Assembly: GCA_003248395.1 (NCBI GenBank)
Contig: QFNA01000068.1
Span: 1 to 9,353, forward strand
DNA: 9,353 nucleotides
Direction of reading: 5' to 3'
From: Citromicrobium sp.
Lineage (GTDB): Bacteria > Pseudomonadota > Alphaproteobacteria > Sphingomonadales > Sphingomonadaceae
Part shown: positions 1-7,084 of the stretch, piece after piece
How positions within the stretch are numbered: position 1 is the stretch's first letter
Layout of the letters: each line of letters opens with the position of its first letter
Program-made: the position numbers and the translations under genes
Notes under the pieces: model-generated
What the model was told of the DNA's origin: nothing
Database searches by the model: none
Seen by the model: only the letters and a program-made list of their open reading frames with translations

Positions 1-369
1 ACCGTAATCGCTGCGATCAGTCTGCTGGTCGGCGGGATCGGGATCATGAACATCATGCTCGTCAGCGTGACGGAGCGCACGCGCGAAATCGGCATCCGCC
101 TGGCAATAGGCGCGCTGGCAAAGGAAGTGCGCATGCAGTTCCTGACGGAGGCGGTAGTCCTCTGCTGCTTCGGAGGGCTCATCGGTATTGTCCTGGCGCT
201 CGGCCTGTCGATGGCGCTGGCGAATGCCATCGACTTGCCGTTCCTGTTCGACCCCGTGGTCAATGTGATCAGCTTCGTCTTCAGCGCCCTGATGGGCGTG
301 ATTTTCGGGTACTACCCGGCGCACCGGGCCAGCAAGCTCGATCCGATCGACGCATTGCGCCACGAGTAA
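1..369 (+). CDS. MacB/FtsX-type ABC transporter permease, C-terminal fragment
   Basis: The reading frame is open from the first base, so the gene begins outside the window; 122 codons and the TAA stop are visible. The fragment carries the FtsX/MacB permease signature: a first hydrophobic segment (about residues 1-20, with GGIGIMNIML), then the cytoplasmic coupling motif TERTREIGIR, two further membrane segments (about 48-77 and 85-105), and the conserved C-terminal ending YYPAHRASKLDPIDALRHE. In the family such permeases work with a MacA-type adaptor and an ATPase domain to move macrolides, lipopeptides or other substrates across the envelope. The substrate cannot be read from this fragment. 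Whether an ATPase domain is fused at the N-terminus, as in true MacB, or encoded separately, as in other FtsX-type permeases, cannot be told. It runs convergently towards the tRNA genes. Confidence 0.93.
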   Translation, partial: TVIAAISLLVGGIGIMNIMLVSVTERTREIGIRLAIGALAKEVRMQFLTEAVVLCCFGGLIGIVLALGLSMALANAIDLPFLFDPVVNVISFVFSALMGVIFGYYPAHRASKLDPIDALRHE

Positions 370-516
370 TCGGGGCCCCGACATTAGAACGCCATGCAAG
401 GCAGACCTCGGTTGAGAGGTGCCGGGCGGGACACGGTGCAGGCATAACTGGGCAAAAGAATCCGGACCAAATCCTCCGGTAGACGGAGAACGGTGGAATT
501 CTGCGGATACGCGTCG

Positions 517-607
<91 letters not shown>

Positions 608-646
608 ACGCCATGCATAGTTCGTCCCGGTGAGACGCCGGAAGGG

Positions 647-723
647 TGGTGGGCCCGGCAGGACTCGAACCCGCGACCTAGCCGTTATGAGCGGCCAGCT
701 CTAACCAACTGAGCTACAGGCCC
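647..723 (-). tRNA. tRNA with CAT anticodon, probably tRNA-Ile2 (lysidine type)
   Basis: A complete 77-nt cloverleaf with encoded CCA (647-649) is on the minus strand. The acceptor stem is GGGCCTG with CGGGCCC, the discriminator is A, the D arm holds AGCTCAG, and the T arm holds GGTTCGAGTCC. The anticodon loop CTCATAA puts CAT at 687-689. CAT can mean initiator Met, elongator Met or Ile2, in which TilS converts C34 to lysidine so that AUA is read. Initiator is unlikely because position 1 is paired (G1-C72) and the three-GC anticodon stem is lacking. The C4-G69 and C5-G68 pairs and the CTCATAA loop match known TilS recognition features and resemble E. coli ileX, so Ile2 is preferred. Elongator Met remains possible. 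Confidence 0.93.
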
Positions 724-784
724 GACCCTATCGCGTCCAAGACGAAAAGGCCGCCTAGCCGCGCTTTCGTAACAGGGCAAGCAT

Positions 785-1843
785 TCACGCGCGCAAAGCG
801 TGATCGATTTCCCCTATCGTGGTGGGTCTGACCCCACGCTGGCGCAAGTACGCGTAGATGCTTCGAAACCAGTCATACAGGGTTTCGACGTCATTCCCGG
901 TCCTTACGTAGGGTGTGTGCCCCGGTGCGAGCGAAGGGCTGTGGAAGCTTATAACCAGGACAGGCAGCTGCTCATCGAGCGCGATGTCTATGCCGCGAAT
1001 GGCCTCGTGCTTCGTCACTCCCTCGGGCGTGAGAGTGATTCGTTCGAGCAGCCGAAGGCGTGCTGCAATCCCGCCTGACTTGCGCACCTGGCCGAGAAAC
1101 CAGTGAAGAAATCGTCCCTGTTTCCGCAACAGGCCCCAATAGACCGAGGTGAGGGGGAGTACGGCGAGATCGTGATGATGATCGCACCAGTAAGGGCGAG
1201 AGGGATGGCGGGTAAAATCTGGCCCGCCGAGTGAAGAGAAATCGTGCAAGGCACGAACCGAGCTATCGAAGCGAATGCCGCGCTGCTTTAGCATCGACGC
1301 GCTGTTAGGGCCGATGCCATATCGGCCTGCACGAAAGGCGACGGGCGTGACGCCGAAATTGCTTTCGATGGCATCGGCGAGCCGGTTGAACTTTTCCGCT
1401 TCGAGATCGGCGGGAAGATTACCCGCAAAGCTGTTTTGCGCCGTGACCTCTTCCTGAAAAGGCGGGTTTACCCATGGGTGCAACTGTACACCGACTTCAG
1501 CCCGGCCGCTCTTGGCTGCATCGCCAATGATGCGCTGTGCGGCAGGGTCCTGGGCGACGGGCCAGTCGACGAGATAGAGGGGCGATATTCCCGCCTCGTC
1601 GCAAAACGCCTGGAAATTTTCGATCCGAGCGATGTGCGACAGGCCATGCGCGTCCCTGTCGAAAGGCGCTTGCCAGTCGAACTCTTCCTCCACATCGACT
1701 GTGAGCAAGACGCGCTGCCCGAAGTCTGGCGGAAACACCGCCTCGAGCTCCGCCGCAGGCGGTTCGAGCAGGTTGCAATCGTCCAAAACACCCCCCGGTT
1801 TTAAAACGACCCGACGATCATATTCACGACCCGTCATCGGCAT
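785..1843 (-). CDS. polysaccharide deacetylase family protein (NodB fold, WalW-like)
   Basis: The 352-residue protein has a NodB-type layout. The first motif is LLTVDVEEEFDW (46-57), with the catalytic/metal Asp at D50. It is followed by QLHPWVNPP (120-128) with H122, then FRAGRYG (170-176), RFDSSV (191-196) and a late motif ISFHSPS (298-304) with H301. These correspond to the usual Asp, His and Arg active-site motifs of carbohydrate esterase family 4-like enzymes. The classical second metal His of an HxxxH motif is not visible after H122, so it belongs to a divergent subgroup; I recall similar sphingomonad proteins labelled WalW. No signal peptide is seen, which suggests a cytoplasmic enzyme, perhaps acting on an intracellular glycan or polysaccharide precursor. 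The start at 1843 lies inside the end of the upstream kinase-like gene (20-base overlap). A second in-frame ATG at 1837 is also possible. The substrate is unknown. Confidence 0.85.
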   Translation of the reverse strand: MPMTGREYDRRVVLKPGGVLDDCNLLEPPAAELEAVFPPDFGQRVLLTVDVEEEFDWQAPFDRDAHGLSHIARIENFQAFCDEAGISPLYLVDWPVAQDPAAQRIIGDAAKSGRAEVGVQLHPWVNPPFQEEVTAQNSFAGNLPADLEAEKFNRLADAIESNFGVTPVAFRAGRYGIGPNSASMLKQRGIRFDSSVRALHDFSSLGGPDFTRHPSRPYWCDHHHDLAVLPLTSVYWGLLRKQGRFLHWFLGQVRKSGGIAARLRLLERITLTPEGVTKHEAIRGIDIALDEQLPVLVISFHSPSLAPGHTPYVRTGNDVETLYDWFRSIYAYLRQRGVRPTTIGEIDHALRA

Positions 1844-3527
1844 TGCTGCCGATCTGCCTCTCCGGACTAGGGAGACTGTCCTTTGCGGTCAAGAGAGGCA
1901 GGGACAAGATAAGTCGGTCCTCGATTCTGGAAAGTTCCCCGCCGCCGGCGCGCGCCTCTGCGCGTGCAAGTCGGAGTGAAAAGCCGGCGCCAAAAATGCC
2001 CGCACTCAATGCACCCGCACTACTCCGGACGTCAGCCGAGAACACGTCATCGGCATTGCGCAACAAGGCCGGTAATTCGAGTGCCAATTCGGTGTGATTG
2101 CCTTGGGTGGCCAGCGCAATGCCGACGGTTTCGCCAGCACCCATTGCAGCTGCGACCGTCGCGAGCAAACGCCAGGCGAGCCGTTCGACCTCCGGCGTCG
2201 AAAGGTTGATCGGCGCACTTTGCTCGCCAAGATCGAGTTCGAAACGCGATATGCGCGGGCTAAGCACACCTTGCAGCTGCGCCAGCTGAAGTCGCGTAAT
2301 CTCCGCGAAGTCGGCTTGGCCGTCTTCGAGATCGAGGGCACCCGTCTCGAGACGCGCGAGCCTGTCGAGTTCATCGAAGCCGGCAAGGATATGGGCGGCA
2401 TCGCCAGCGATACTTGCCGCAATCGCGCGATATTCATGCGGCACCGACCCCATCATCTGCTGCTGGATGATTTCAGCATAGCCCTGCATGGCATTGACCG
2501 GCGTGCGCAGTTCATGAAGCAGCTGCCTCATGCGGTCCGCCTCGTCCTTTTGCGCGTCCTGTTGCTGGGAAATCGCCCGTCTGAACTTGCCGATGTAACC
2601 GACGAACCGTCCTTCGCCCGGCGTGAAACGTGGAGTGGCTTCGATCATCCATTCGCCTTCAATCGAAGACGCTCCCCGCAATGCGACGGGCGTGCCGCGT
2701 ATCGGTTGCCGCTTTTCAATGGAGCGCGATAGGTGGCTTCCCGTCCCGTGCAGTGCGGTCAGATCAATACCATAGACCATCGGCAAAATCTCGGACTCAG
2801 CCCGATCGATGCGGCCATGTGCATTGGTGGCGAAGACGAAATTATCGAGCGGTTGGTCACGTGAACTGCCTTGCGGCTCGGCGCTTTCGCCGACCTGGTT
2901 TCGACCGGACCGAGCACGTTGAAATTCTTCGATCCTGTCGACGATGGCGCGGATGCCTACTTTCGGCTCCGAGGCGGTAGCCGGTTCGGCCTCGACATCG
3001 CTGGGGGTGGTCGCCGCGACTTCTTCAGAATCAGCACTGGGTTCGGGATCGATCGCCTGGTCTTCCTCCACGAGCTCCAAAGGTTCGGGAAGGGGCAATC
3101 CGCGATCCGATACGCCGAGGCGATCCAGTACTGTCAGGGCTTCGTCGGGCAAATCATTGCGATGACGCAGAAACCCCCGTGCGCGGATAGGAAGGGTTGG
3201 AATGAGCTCGGCCCATTCGCTGCCAGTCAGCTGCGCACGGCATAGGGCGGCAGACGCAATGTGCGGATGCGCTTCGCCGAACCAGCGAACCAGTTCGGGG
3301 TTGCGAAACCGCCAGCCGCTTTCGCCAACGATGCGCGCCCGCTCTTGCGTCGGAACCATTTCACCCAATGCGATAAGGCGCAGATATGCCGCGGCCTTCA
3401 GCGCGCGGTCGCCAGCCATGGGCCGCTCACCGAGCAGGTCGATCAACTGGCGAAACTGCGTCTTTGCCGCCCGCTCGCCAGCGGCGCGGTGGCGCAGCAC
3501 AGTGGCGAGGCGGTCGTCGAAAAGCAT
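1824..3527 (-). CDS. histidine-kinase-like protein with intact H-box and degenerate ATPase domain
   Basis: The 567-residue protein appears soluble. Residues 1-145 are helical and rich in Ala, Leu and Arg, followed by an acidic, Pro-rich linker (about 148-190) and a PAS-like region (about 228-315, beginning NFVFATNAHGRI). A HisKA helix pair carries the phosphoacceptor motif HELRTPVNAMQGY, with H338. The C-terminal part (about 408-547) has the length and position of a HATPase domain, and IFGAGFSLRLARAEARAGGGEL resembles the glycine-rich end of one. However, no N-box Asn is seen (RLAWRLLATVAAAMG stands there) and no DxGxG box is seen. It may therefore be a pseudokinase, a scaffold or a strongly divergent kinase. 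GGAGA four bases before the ATG at 3527 supports the start. No response regulator gene lies next to it. It is transcribed divergently from the Lrp gene and overlaps the deacetylase gene downstream. Confidence 0.85.
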   Translation of the reverse strand: MLFDDRLATVLRHRAAGERAAKTQFRQLIDLLGERPMAGDRALKAAAYLRLIALGEMVPTQERARIVGESGWRFRNPELVRWFGEAHPHIASAALCRAQLTGSEWAELIPTLPIRARGFLRHRNDLPDEALTVLDRLGVSDRGLPLPEPLELVEEDQAIDPEPSADSEEVAATTPSDVEAEPATASEPKVGIRAIVDRIEEFQRARSGRNQVGESAEPQGSSRDQPLDNFVFATNAHGRIDRAESEILPMVYGIDLTALHGTGSHLSRSIEKRQPIRGTPVALRGASSIEGEWMIEATPRFTPGEGRFVGYIGKFRRAISQQQDAQKDEADRMRQLLHELRTPVNAMQGYAEIIQQQMMGSVPHEYRAIAASIAGDAAHILAGFDELDRLARLETGALDLEDGQADFAEITRLQLAQLQGVLSPRISRFELDLGEQSAPINLSTPEVERLAWRLLATVAAAMGAGETVGIALATQGNHTELALELPALLRNADDVFSADVRSSAGALSAGIFGAGFSLRLARAEARAGGGELSRIEDRLILSLPLLTAKDSLPSPERQIGSNADDGS

Positions 3528-3603
3528 TGATTCTCCGGATCTTGGTTAAGGGTAAGCGGGTGTAGCCTTGGCATTTCCGCCTTCAGCAATGGCAAATATA
3601 TAT

Positions 3604-3622
3604 GGTAAACAGTCGGTTTACC
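3604..3622. promoter_or_regulatory. perfect 7-bp inverted repeat in the kinase/lrp intergenic region
   Basis: GGTAAAC and GTTTACC are exact reverse complements separated by AGTCG. The element follows an AT-rich run (ATATATATGG) and sits 77 bases upstream of the kinase-like gene start and 144 bases upstream of the Lrp gene start. Because both flanking genes point away, a terminator is unlikely and an operator is the more natural reading. No regulator can be assigned from sequence alone. Confidence 0.35.
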
Positions 3623-3657
3623 CTACGTGGCTGTGCCGACGCGTTGCAAAGCGGAAC

Positions 3658-3671
3658 AATTGCTGGCAATT
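3658..3671. promoter_or_regulatory. 14-bp palindrome, possible Lrp/AsnC autoregulatory operator
   Basis: AATTGC and GCAATT are exact reverse complements around a 2-base centre, followed by an AT-rich tract (TCTAATTTTGTTAT). Lrp/AsnC regulators commonly bind AT-rich imperfect palindromes of about this size and repress their own genes. The site lies about 95 bases before the Lrp start codon, a plausible operator position. The palindrome is directly visible; the regulator assignment is inference. Confidence 0.35.
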
Positions 3672-3765
3672 CTAATTTTGTTATCCAATCCGGCCTTTTT
3701 GGCGGATAAGATTTCAATCGCGCATGCCAATAGCGTTGGCGTGTCGCAATTTTGGGGAATGTGTC

Positions 3766-4233
3766 ATGGCCAATCTCGACGATATCGATCGTCGCCTTCT
3801 CGCAGAACTGCAGGACGAAGGCAGGATCACCAATGTCGAACTTGCGCATCGGGTTGGTCTGACTGCACCGCCTTGCCTTCGCCGGGTCCGTTCACTTGAG
3901 GAAAGCGGCGTCATCCGTGGCTATCACGCCGACCTCAACCCATCATCGCTGGGCTTTTCGATCACGGTGTTTGCAATGGTCAGCCTGAAGAGCCAGGCCG
4001 AAGATGCCCTCCGCGAATTCGAACAGGCGATGCACGACCTTCCCGAAGTGCGCGAAGTGCACATGCTGAACGGCGAGATCGACTTCATAATCAAGATTGT
4101 CGCGCGCGATTTGCAGGCGTTCCAGGAATTCCTCACGAGCAAACTTACGCCCGCGCCGAATGTGGCAAGCGTGAAGACTTCGCTGACGATCCGCACCAGC
4201 AAGAGTGAGCCGGGAGTGCCTCTTGAGCGATAG
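3766..4233 (+). CDS. Lrp/AsnC family transcriptional regulator
   Basis: The 155-residue protein opens with the family's typical N-terminus MANLDDIDRRLLAELQ. A helix-turn-helix follows at about residues 7-52 (ITNVELAHRVGLTAPPCLRRV, then LEESGVIRGY), and then a RAM ligand-binding and oligomerisation domain (about 65-143) containing the conserved GEIDFIIKI at 103-111. The start at 3766 is chosen because it gives the canonical N-terminus and has GGGGA seven bases upstream; an in-frame ATG at 3724 would add 14 residues with no family similarity. Family members bind DNA as octamers or other dimer assemblies and usually sense amino acids. The effector here cannot be read. Its last 11 bases overlap the GFA-fold gene, so the two are probably co-transcribed. 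Two palindromes upstream may serve autoregulation. Confidence 0.95.
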   Translation: MANLDDIDRRLLAELQDEGRITNVELAHRVGLTAPPCLRRVRSLEESGVIRGYHADLNPSSLGFSITVFAMVSLKSQAEDALREFEQAMHDLPEVREVHMLNGEIDFIIKIVARDLQAFQEFLTSKLTPAPNVASVKTSLTIRTSKSEPGVPLER

Positions 4234-4654
4234 GGTGATCAGTGGCGCATGCCTCTGTGGCAAGGTTACCGTAGAATTGCAGGCGTCTGCGAACGAGGTG
4301 GAGATCTGCCAGTGCTCGATGTGCCGCCGATGGGGTGGTTCGTTTTATGCCGGCCTGGCTGGCGAGAAGTTCGAGATTGGCGGGAAAGAATCGATTACCG
4401 CTTACAAGTCCAGCAATTGGGGGGAACGCGCCTTTTGCCAAACCTGCGGCAGCACGCTCTGGTTTCGTTTTCTGCCCACAGACCATCGCAGCTTCTCTGC
4501 AGGGCTTTTCGATGACGCAGCAGCACTCGGCATCAAGAAGGAAATTTTCGCCGACGAAGCTGCCGACTGGTGCCGCTTGCGTGGCGACCACCCCCGCCAG
4601 ACTGGCGAGGAAGTGATGGCAGAGGCCAGGGAAGCCGGCTTCACTTTCGACTAG
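4223..4654 (+). CDS. GFA-fold zinc protein (glutathione-dependent formaldehyde-activating enzyme-like)
   Basis: From the chosen start the protein is 143 residues and carries the cysteine pattern of the GFA/CENP-V fold: CLC (C10, C12), CQCSMC (C29, C31, C34) and FCQTCGSTL (C72, C75), seven zinc-ligand cysteines in the expected order. The founding member was proposed to aid S-hydroxymethylglutathione formation, but most homologues have no proven activity, so a detoxification role is only a guess. The start is uncertain. TTG at 4223 has GGGAG six bases upstream and is preferred; GTG at 4205 would add six residues, and GTG at 4235 would begin VISGACLCG, also typical. It overlaps the Lrp stop by 11 bases, suggesting translational coupling. 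It is convergent with accC, with only 31 bases between the two stops. Confidence 0.87.
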   Translation: MSDRVISGACLCGKVTVELQASANEVEICQCSMCRRWGGSFYAGLAGEKFEIGGKESITAYKSSNWGERAFCQTCGSTLWFRFLPTDHRSFSAGLFDDAAALGIKKEIFADEAADWCRLRGDHPRQTGEEVMAEAREAGFTFD

Positions 4655-4685
4655 GGATTACGTTTGTCGCGCAGGCCCTTCGCCC

Positions 4686-6035
4686 TCAGGTCTCGCGCTC
4701 CGCGAGCCATTCCTCAAGCCATTTGATCGAATAGTCACCGCTGAGCACGTCGTCCTGATCGAGCAGGGCCTGGTGCAGCGGGATCGAGGTCTTGACCCCT
4801 TCGATGACCATTTCATCGAGTGCCCGTCTCAACCGCATGATGCATTTTTCGCGGCTCCGGCCATAGACGATCAGCTTGGCGATCATGCTGTCGTAATATG
4901 GTGGGATCGAATAGCCCGCGTACAGCCCGCTATCGACACGTACGTGCATGCCGCCCGCCGCGTGATAATAGCTGACCTTGCCCGGACTCGGTGCGAAGCT
5001 GAACGGATCTTCGGCGTTTATGCGACACTCGATCGCATGCCCTTGAAACCGGATCTGCTCCTGTGTGCAGGATAGGTCCTTGCCATCGGCAATCCGGATT
5101 TGCTCGCGTACCAAGTCTACACCGGTAATCATCTCGGTCACCGGATGTTCGACCTGCAGGCGCGTATTCATCTCGATGAAGTAGAACTCGCCGTTCTCCC
5201 ACAGGAACTCGATCGTGCCTGCCCCGCGATAGCCCATTTCGGCCATGGCCTTGGCACAAATGCCGCCCATGCGATCGCGCTCTTCGTCGGAAAGGACAGG
5301 GGAAGGTGCTTCCTCGAGCACCTTCTGGTGACGGCGCTGCAGCGAACAGTCCCGTTCGCCGAGATGGATCGCCTTGCCGCGCCCGTCTCCGAAAATCTGG
5401 AACTCGATATGCCGCGGATTGCCCAGATATTTCTCGATGTAGACGGTATCGTCGCCGAACGCGGCCTTCGCCTCGCTCTTGGCCTGGCTCATCAGGCTCT
5501 CGAGGCTTTCCTCGTCGGGCACCACCTTCATGCCGCGGCCACCGCCGCCGCTGGCGGCTTTCACCAGGACAGGATAGCCGATCGCGTTCGCAACTTCGTA
5601 GGCATCCTCGACGTTTTCGACTGCGCCGTCCGAACCGGGAACGAGCGGAAGGCCGAGTTCGCCAGCCGACTTTTTTGCGGCAACCTTGTCGCCCATCGTC
5701 AGGATGTGCTCGGGCTTGGGGCCGATCCAGGCAATGTCGTGCGCTTCGACGATTTCGGCGAACTTGGCGTTTTCCGAGAGAAAGCCGTAACCCGGATGGA
5801 TCGCATCGGCATGAGAGATCTCGGCCGCCGAGATGATGTTGGCGACATTGAGATAGCTTTCGCCCGCGGCCGGTGGCCCGATGCACACCGCCTGATCGGC
5901 CAGGCGCACGTGCATGGCATCGGCATCAGCGGTGGAATGGACCGCGACGGTCTCAATCCCCATTTCATGGGCAGCGCGGTGAATGCGCAGCGCGATCTCG
6001 CCGCGATTGGCGATCAATATCCGTTTGATTGCCAT
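4686..6035 (-). CDS. accC: acetyl-CoA carboxylase, biotin carboxylase subunit
   Basis: AccC carboxylates the biotin carried on AccB using ATP and bicarbonate, the first half-reaction of acetyl-CoA carboxylase in cytoplasmic fatty acid synthesis. The start at 6035 gives MAIKRILIANRGEIALRI and exactly 449 residues, the usual length; an upstream in-frame ATG at 6053 lies inside accB and is not needed. The ATP-grasp features are all present: glycine-rich loop GGGGRGMK (163-170), K159, H209, E276, E288, N290 and R292 in EMNTRLQVEHP (288-298), E296 and R338. A GAGG ribosome site overlaps the accB stop codon, and only seven bases separate the genes, so translation is probably coupled. The gene is intact. 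Confidence 0.98.
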   Translation of the reverse strand: MAIKRILIANRGEIALRIHRAAHEMGIETVAVHSTADADAMHVRLADQAVCIGPPAAGESYLNVANIISAAEISHADAIHPGYGFLSENAKFAEIVEAHDIAWIGPKPEHILTMGDKVAAKKSAGELGLPLVPGSDGAVENVEDAYEVANAIGYPVLVKAASGGGGRGMKVVPDEESLESLMSQAKSEAKAAFGDDTVYIEKYLGNPRHIEFQIFGDGRGKAIHLGERDCSLQRRHQKVLEEAPSPVLSDEERDRMGGICAKAMAEMGYRGAGTIEFLWENGEFYFIEMNTRLQVEHPVTEMITGVDLVREQIRIADGKDLSCTQEQIRFQGHAIECRINAEDPFSFAPSPGKVSYYHAAGGMHVRVDSGLYAGYSIPPYYDSMIAKLIVYGRSREKCIMRLRRALDEMVIEGVKTSIPLHQALLDQDDVLSGDYSIKWLEEWLAERET

Positions 6036-6042
6036 GCGCGCC

Positions 6043-6540
6043 TCAGCCGACAACGACCAGCGGCTGGTCGAATTCGACCGGCTGCGAATTGTCGACCAGG
6101 ATCGCCTTGACCGTGCCGGCCTTGTCGGCAGCTATCGGGTTCATCACCTTCATCGCTTCGACGATGAGCAGCGTCTGGCCTTCCTTGACGCTGTCGCCCA
6201 CGGCAACGAAATTGTCCGCGCCCGGTTCGGGGGCGAGATAGACGGTGCCGACCATGGGCGATTTTATGGCCCCGGCATGATCTTTATCGTCGCTATTCTC
6301 ATGCATGGACGGCATGGCCTGCGCGGCTGCAGCGGGAGCGACCGCAGGCGCGGCGAGGGGCGCAGGTGCGGCGGCCTGCAAGGCCATGCCGCCGCCGCGC
6401 GACACGCGGATCTTGCGTTCGCCATCCTCGACCTCGATTTCGGTGAGCCCGGTTTCGCCCAGCATTTCTGCCAGTTCGCGCACGAGCGCAGTGTCGACAT
6501 TCATGCCGGACTTGCCGGCGGTGCCCTTCTGATCGGCCAT
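6043..6540 (-). CDS. accB: acetyl-CoA carboxylase, biotin carboxyl carrier protein
   Basis: AccB carries the biotin that moves carboxyl groups between AccC and the AccA/AccD carboxyltransferase. At 165 residues it has the usual layout: an N-terminal segment (14-48, MNVDTALVRELAEML...KIRVSRGG), an Ala/Pro-rich flexible linker (about 52-78), and a C-terminal biotinyl domain (about 91-165). The biotinylation site EAMKVMN puts the modified lysine at K131. The thumb loop between YLAPEPGADNF and VGD is typical of AccB. ATG at 6540 is preferred because AAGGG stands five bases upstream; an ATG at 6561 would add seven residues, and one at 6504 (MNVDTAL) is a further alternative. It follows aroQ by 84 bases and precedes accC by seven. 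Confidence 0.97.
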   Translation of the reverse strand: MADQKGTAGKSGMNVDTALVRELAEMLGETGLTEIEVEDGERKIRVSRGGGMALQAAAPAPLAAPAVAPAAAAQAMPSMHENSDDKDHAGAIKSPMVGTVYLAPEPGADNFVAVGDSVKEGQTLLIVEAMKVMNPIAADKAGTVKAILVDNSQPVEFDQPLVVVG

Positions 6541-6624
6541 AACTACCCTTGGAGTGTCCATTCGGTCTGATTGCCAGCGCCTATGCGCTTCGACCGGTGC
6601 AAGGGCAAGGGGCGCGGCGCGATT

Positions 6625-7059
6625 TTACAGCGCGGCAGCCCGTTCCAACGCTACGGAATAGCTGCGCGGACCAAGCCCCTGGACACAGTCTGCTGCGGCC
6701 ATGCCGGGGTAGGACAGATGGCGAAAGGCTTCCCGGTCATTGGGGTCCGACAGATGCACCTCGATAACCGGGACGGAGATGGCCTTGATGGCATCGAGCA
6801 GGGCGACCGACGTATGGGTGTAGGCGGCCGCATTGAGCAGGACGGCTTTCGCTTCGGCGCGATGGGCCTCGTGGAGCCAGTCGACCAGATCGCCTTCGTG
6901 GTTCGACTGGCGAAAGTCGATCTCGACACCTAGGTTCGCCGCCTGTTCTTGCAGGTCGGCTTCTATGTCGGCAAGCGTGGCCGTACCGTATATGTCCGGC
7001 TCACGCGTGCCGAGAAGGTTGAGATTCGGGCCATTCAGAACGAAAACTGTTTGCGTCAT
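6625..7059 (-). CDS. aroQ: type II 3-dehydroquinate dehydratase
   Basis: The enzyme converts 3-dehydroquinate to 3-dehydroshikimate, the third step of the shikimate pathway. The 144-residue product matches the usual length of the small dodecameric type II enzyme. Signature segments are LNGPNLNLLGTREPDIYG (8-25) with R19 and catalytic Y24, RQSNHEGDLVDWLHEA (50-65), LLNAAAYTHTS (74-84) with N76, EVHLSDPNDREAFRHLSY (100-117) with catalytic H102 and substrate-binding R113. The start at 7059 is fixed by the conserved MTQTVFVLNGPN opening; a longer frame to 7161 would run into the holin gene. Its start lies 25 bases after the holin stop, and accB follows 84 bases downstream. Association of aroQ with accBC is common in proteobacteria. 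Confidence 0.97.
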   Translation of the reverse strand: MTQTVFVLNGPNLNLLGTREPDIYGTATLADIEADLQEQAANLGVEIDFRQSNHEGDLVDWLHEAHRAEAKAVLLNAAAYTHTSVALLDAIKAISVPVIEVHLSDPNDREAFRHLSYPGMAAADCVQGLGPRSYSVALERAAAL

Positions 7060-7084
7060 TCGCGCTGCATAGCGCGCGCGTCGG

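Noticed and set aside
370..516. Search for a small gene or strong terminator between the permease gene and tRNA-Pro
   Set aside because: Only a short palindrome (CGGGGCCCCG just after the permease stop) and 5-bp stems are present. The open frames here overlap the tRNA genes and have no protein-like features.
724..784. Possible terminator or tRNA promoter between the deacetylase stop and the CAT tRNA
   Set aside because: Only a 4-bp imperfect stem before CCTTTTCG and no convincing -35/-10 pair could be found on the minus strand.
4930..6110. Long open frames on both strands overlapping accC, including a 336-codon frame on the plus strand
   Set aside because: They are antisense or out-of-frame shadows of a perfectly conserved accC in GC-rich DNA, with no recognisable domains and biased composition.
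6576..6589. AGCGC-CTAT-GCGCT hairpin in the aroQ-accB gap
   Set aside because: A 5-bp stem without a T-tract is expected by chance in GC-rich DNA, and the genes are probably co-transcribed.
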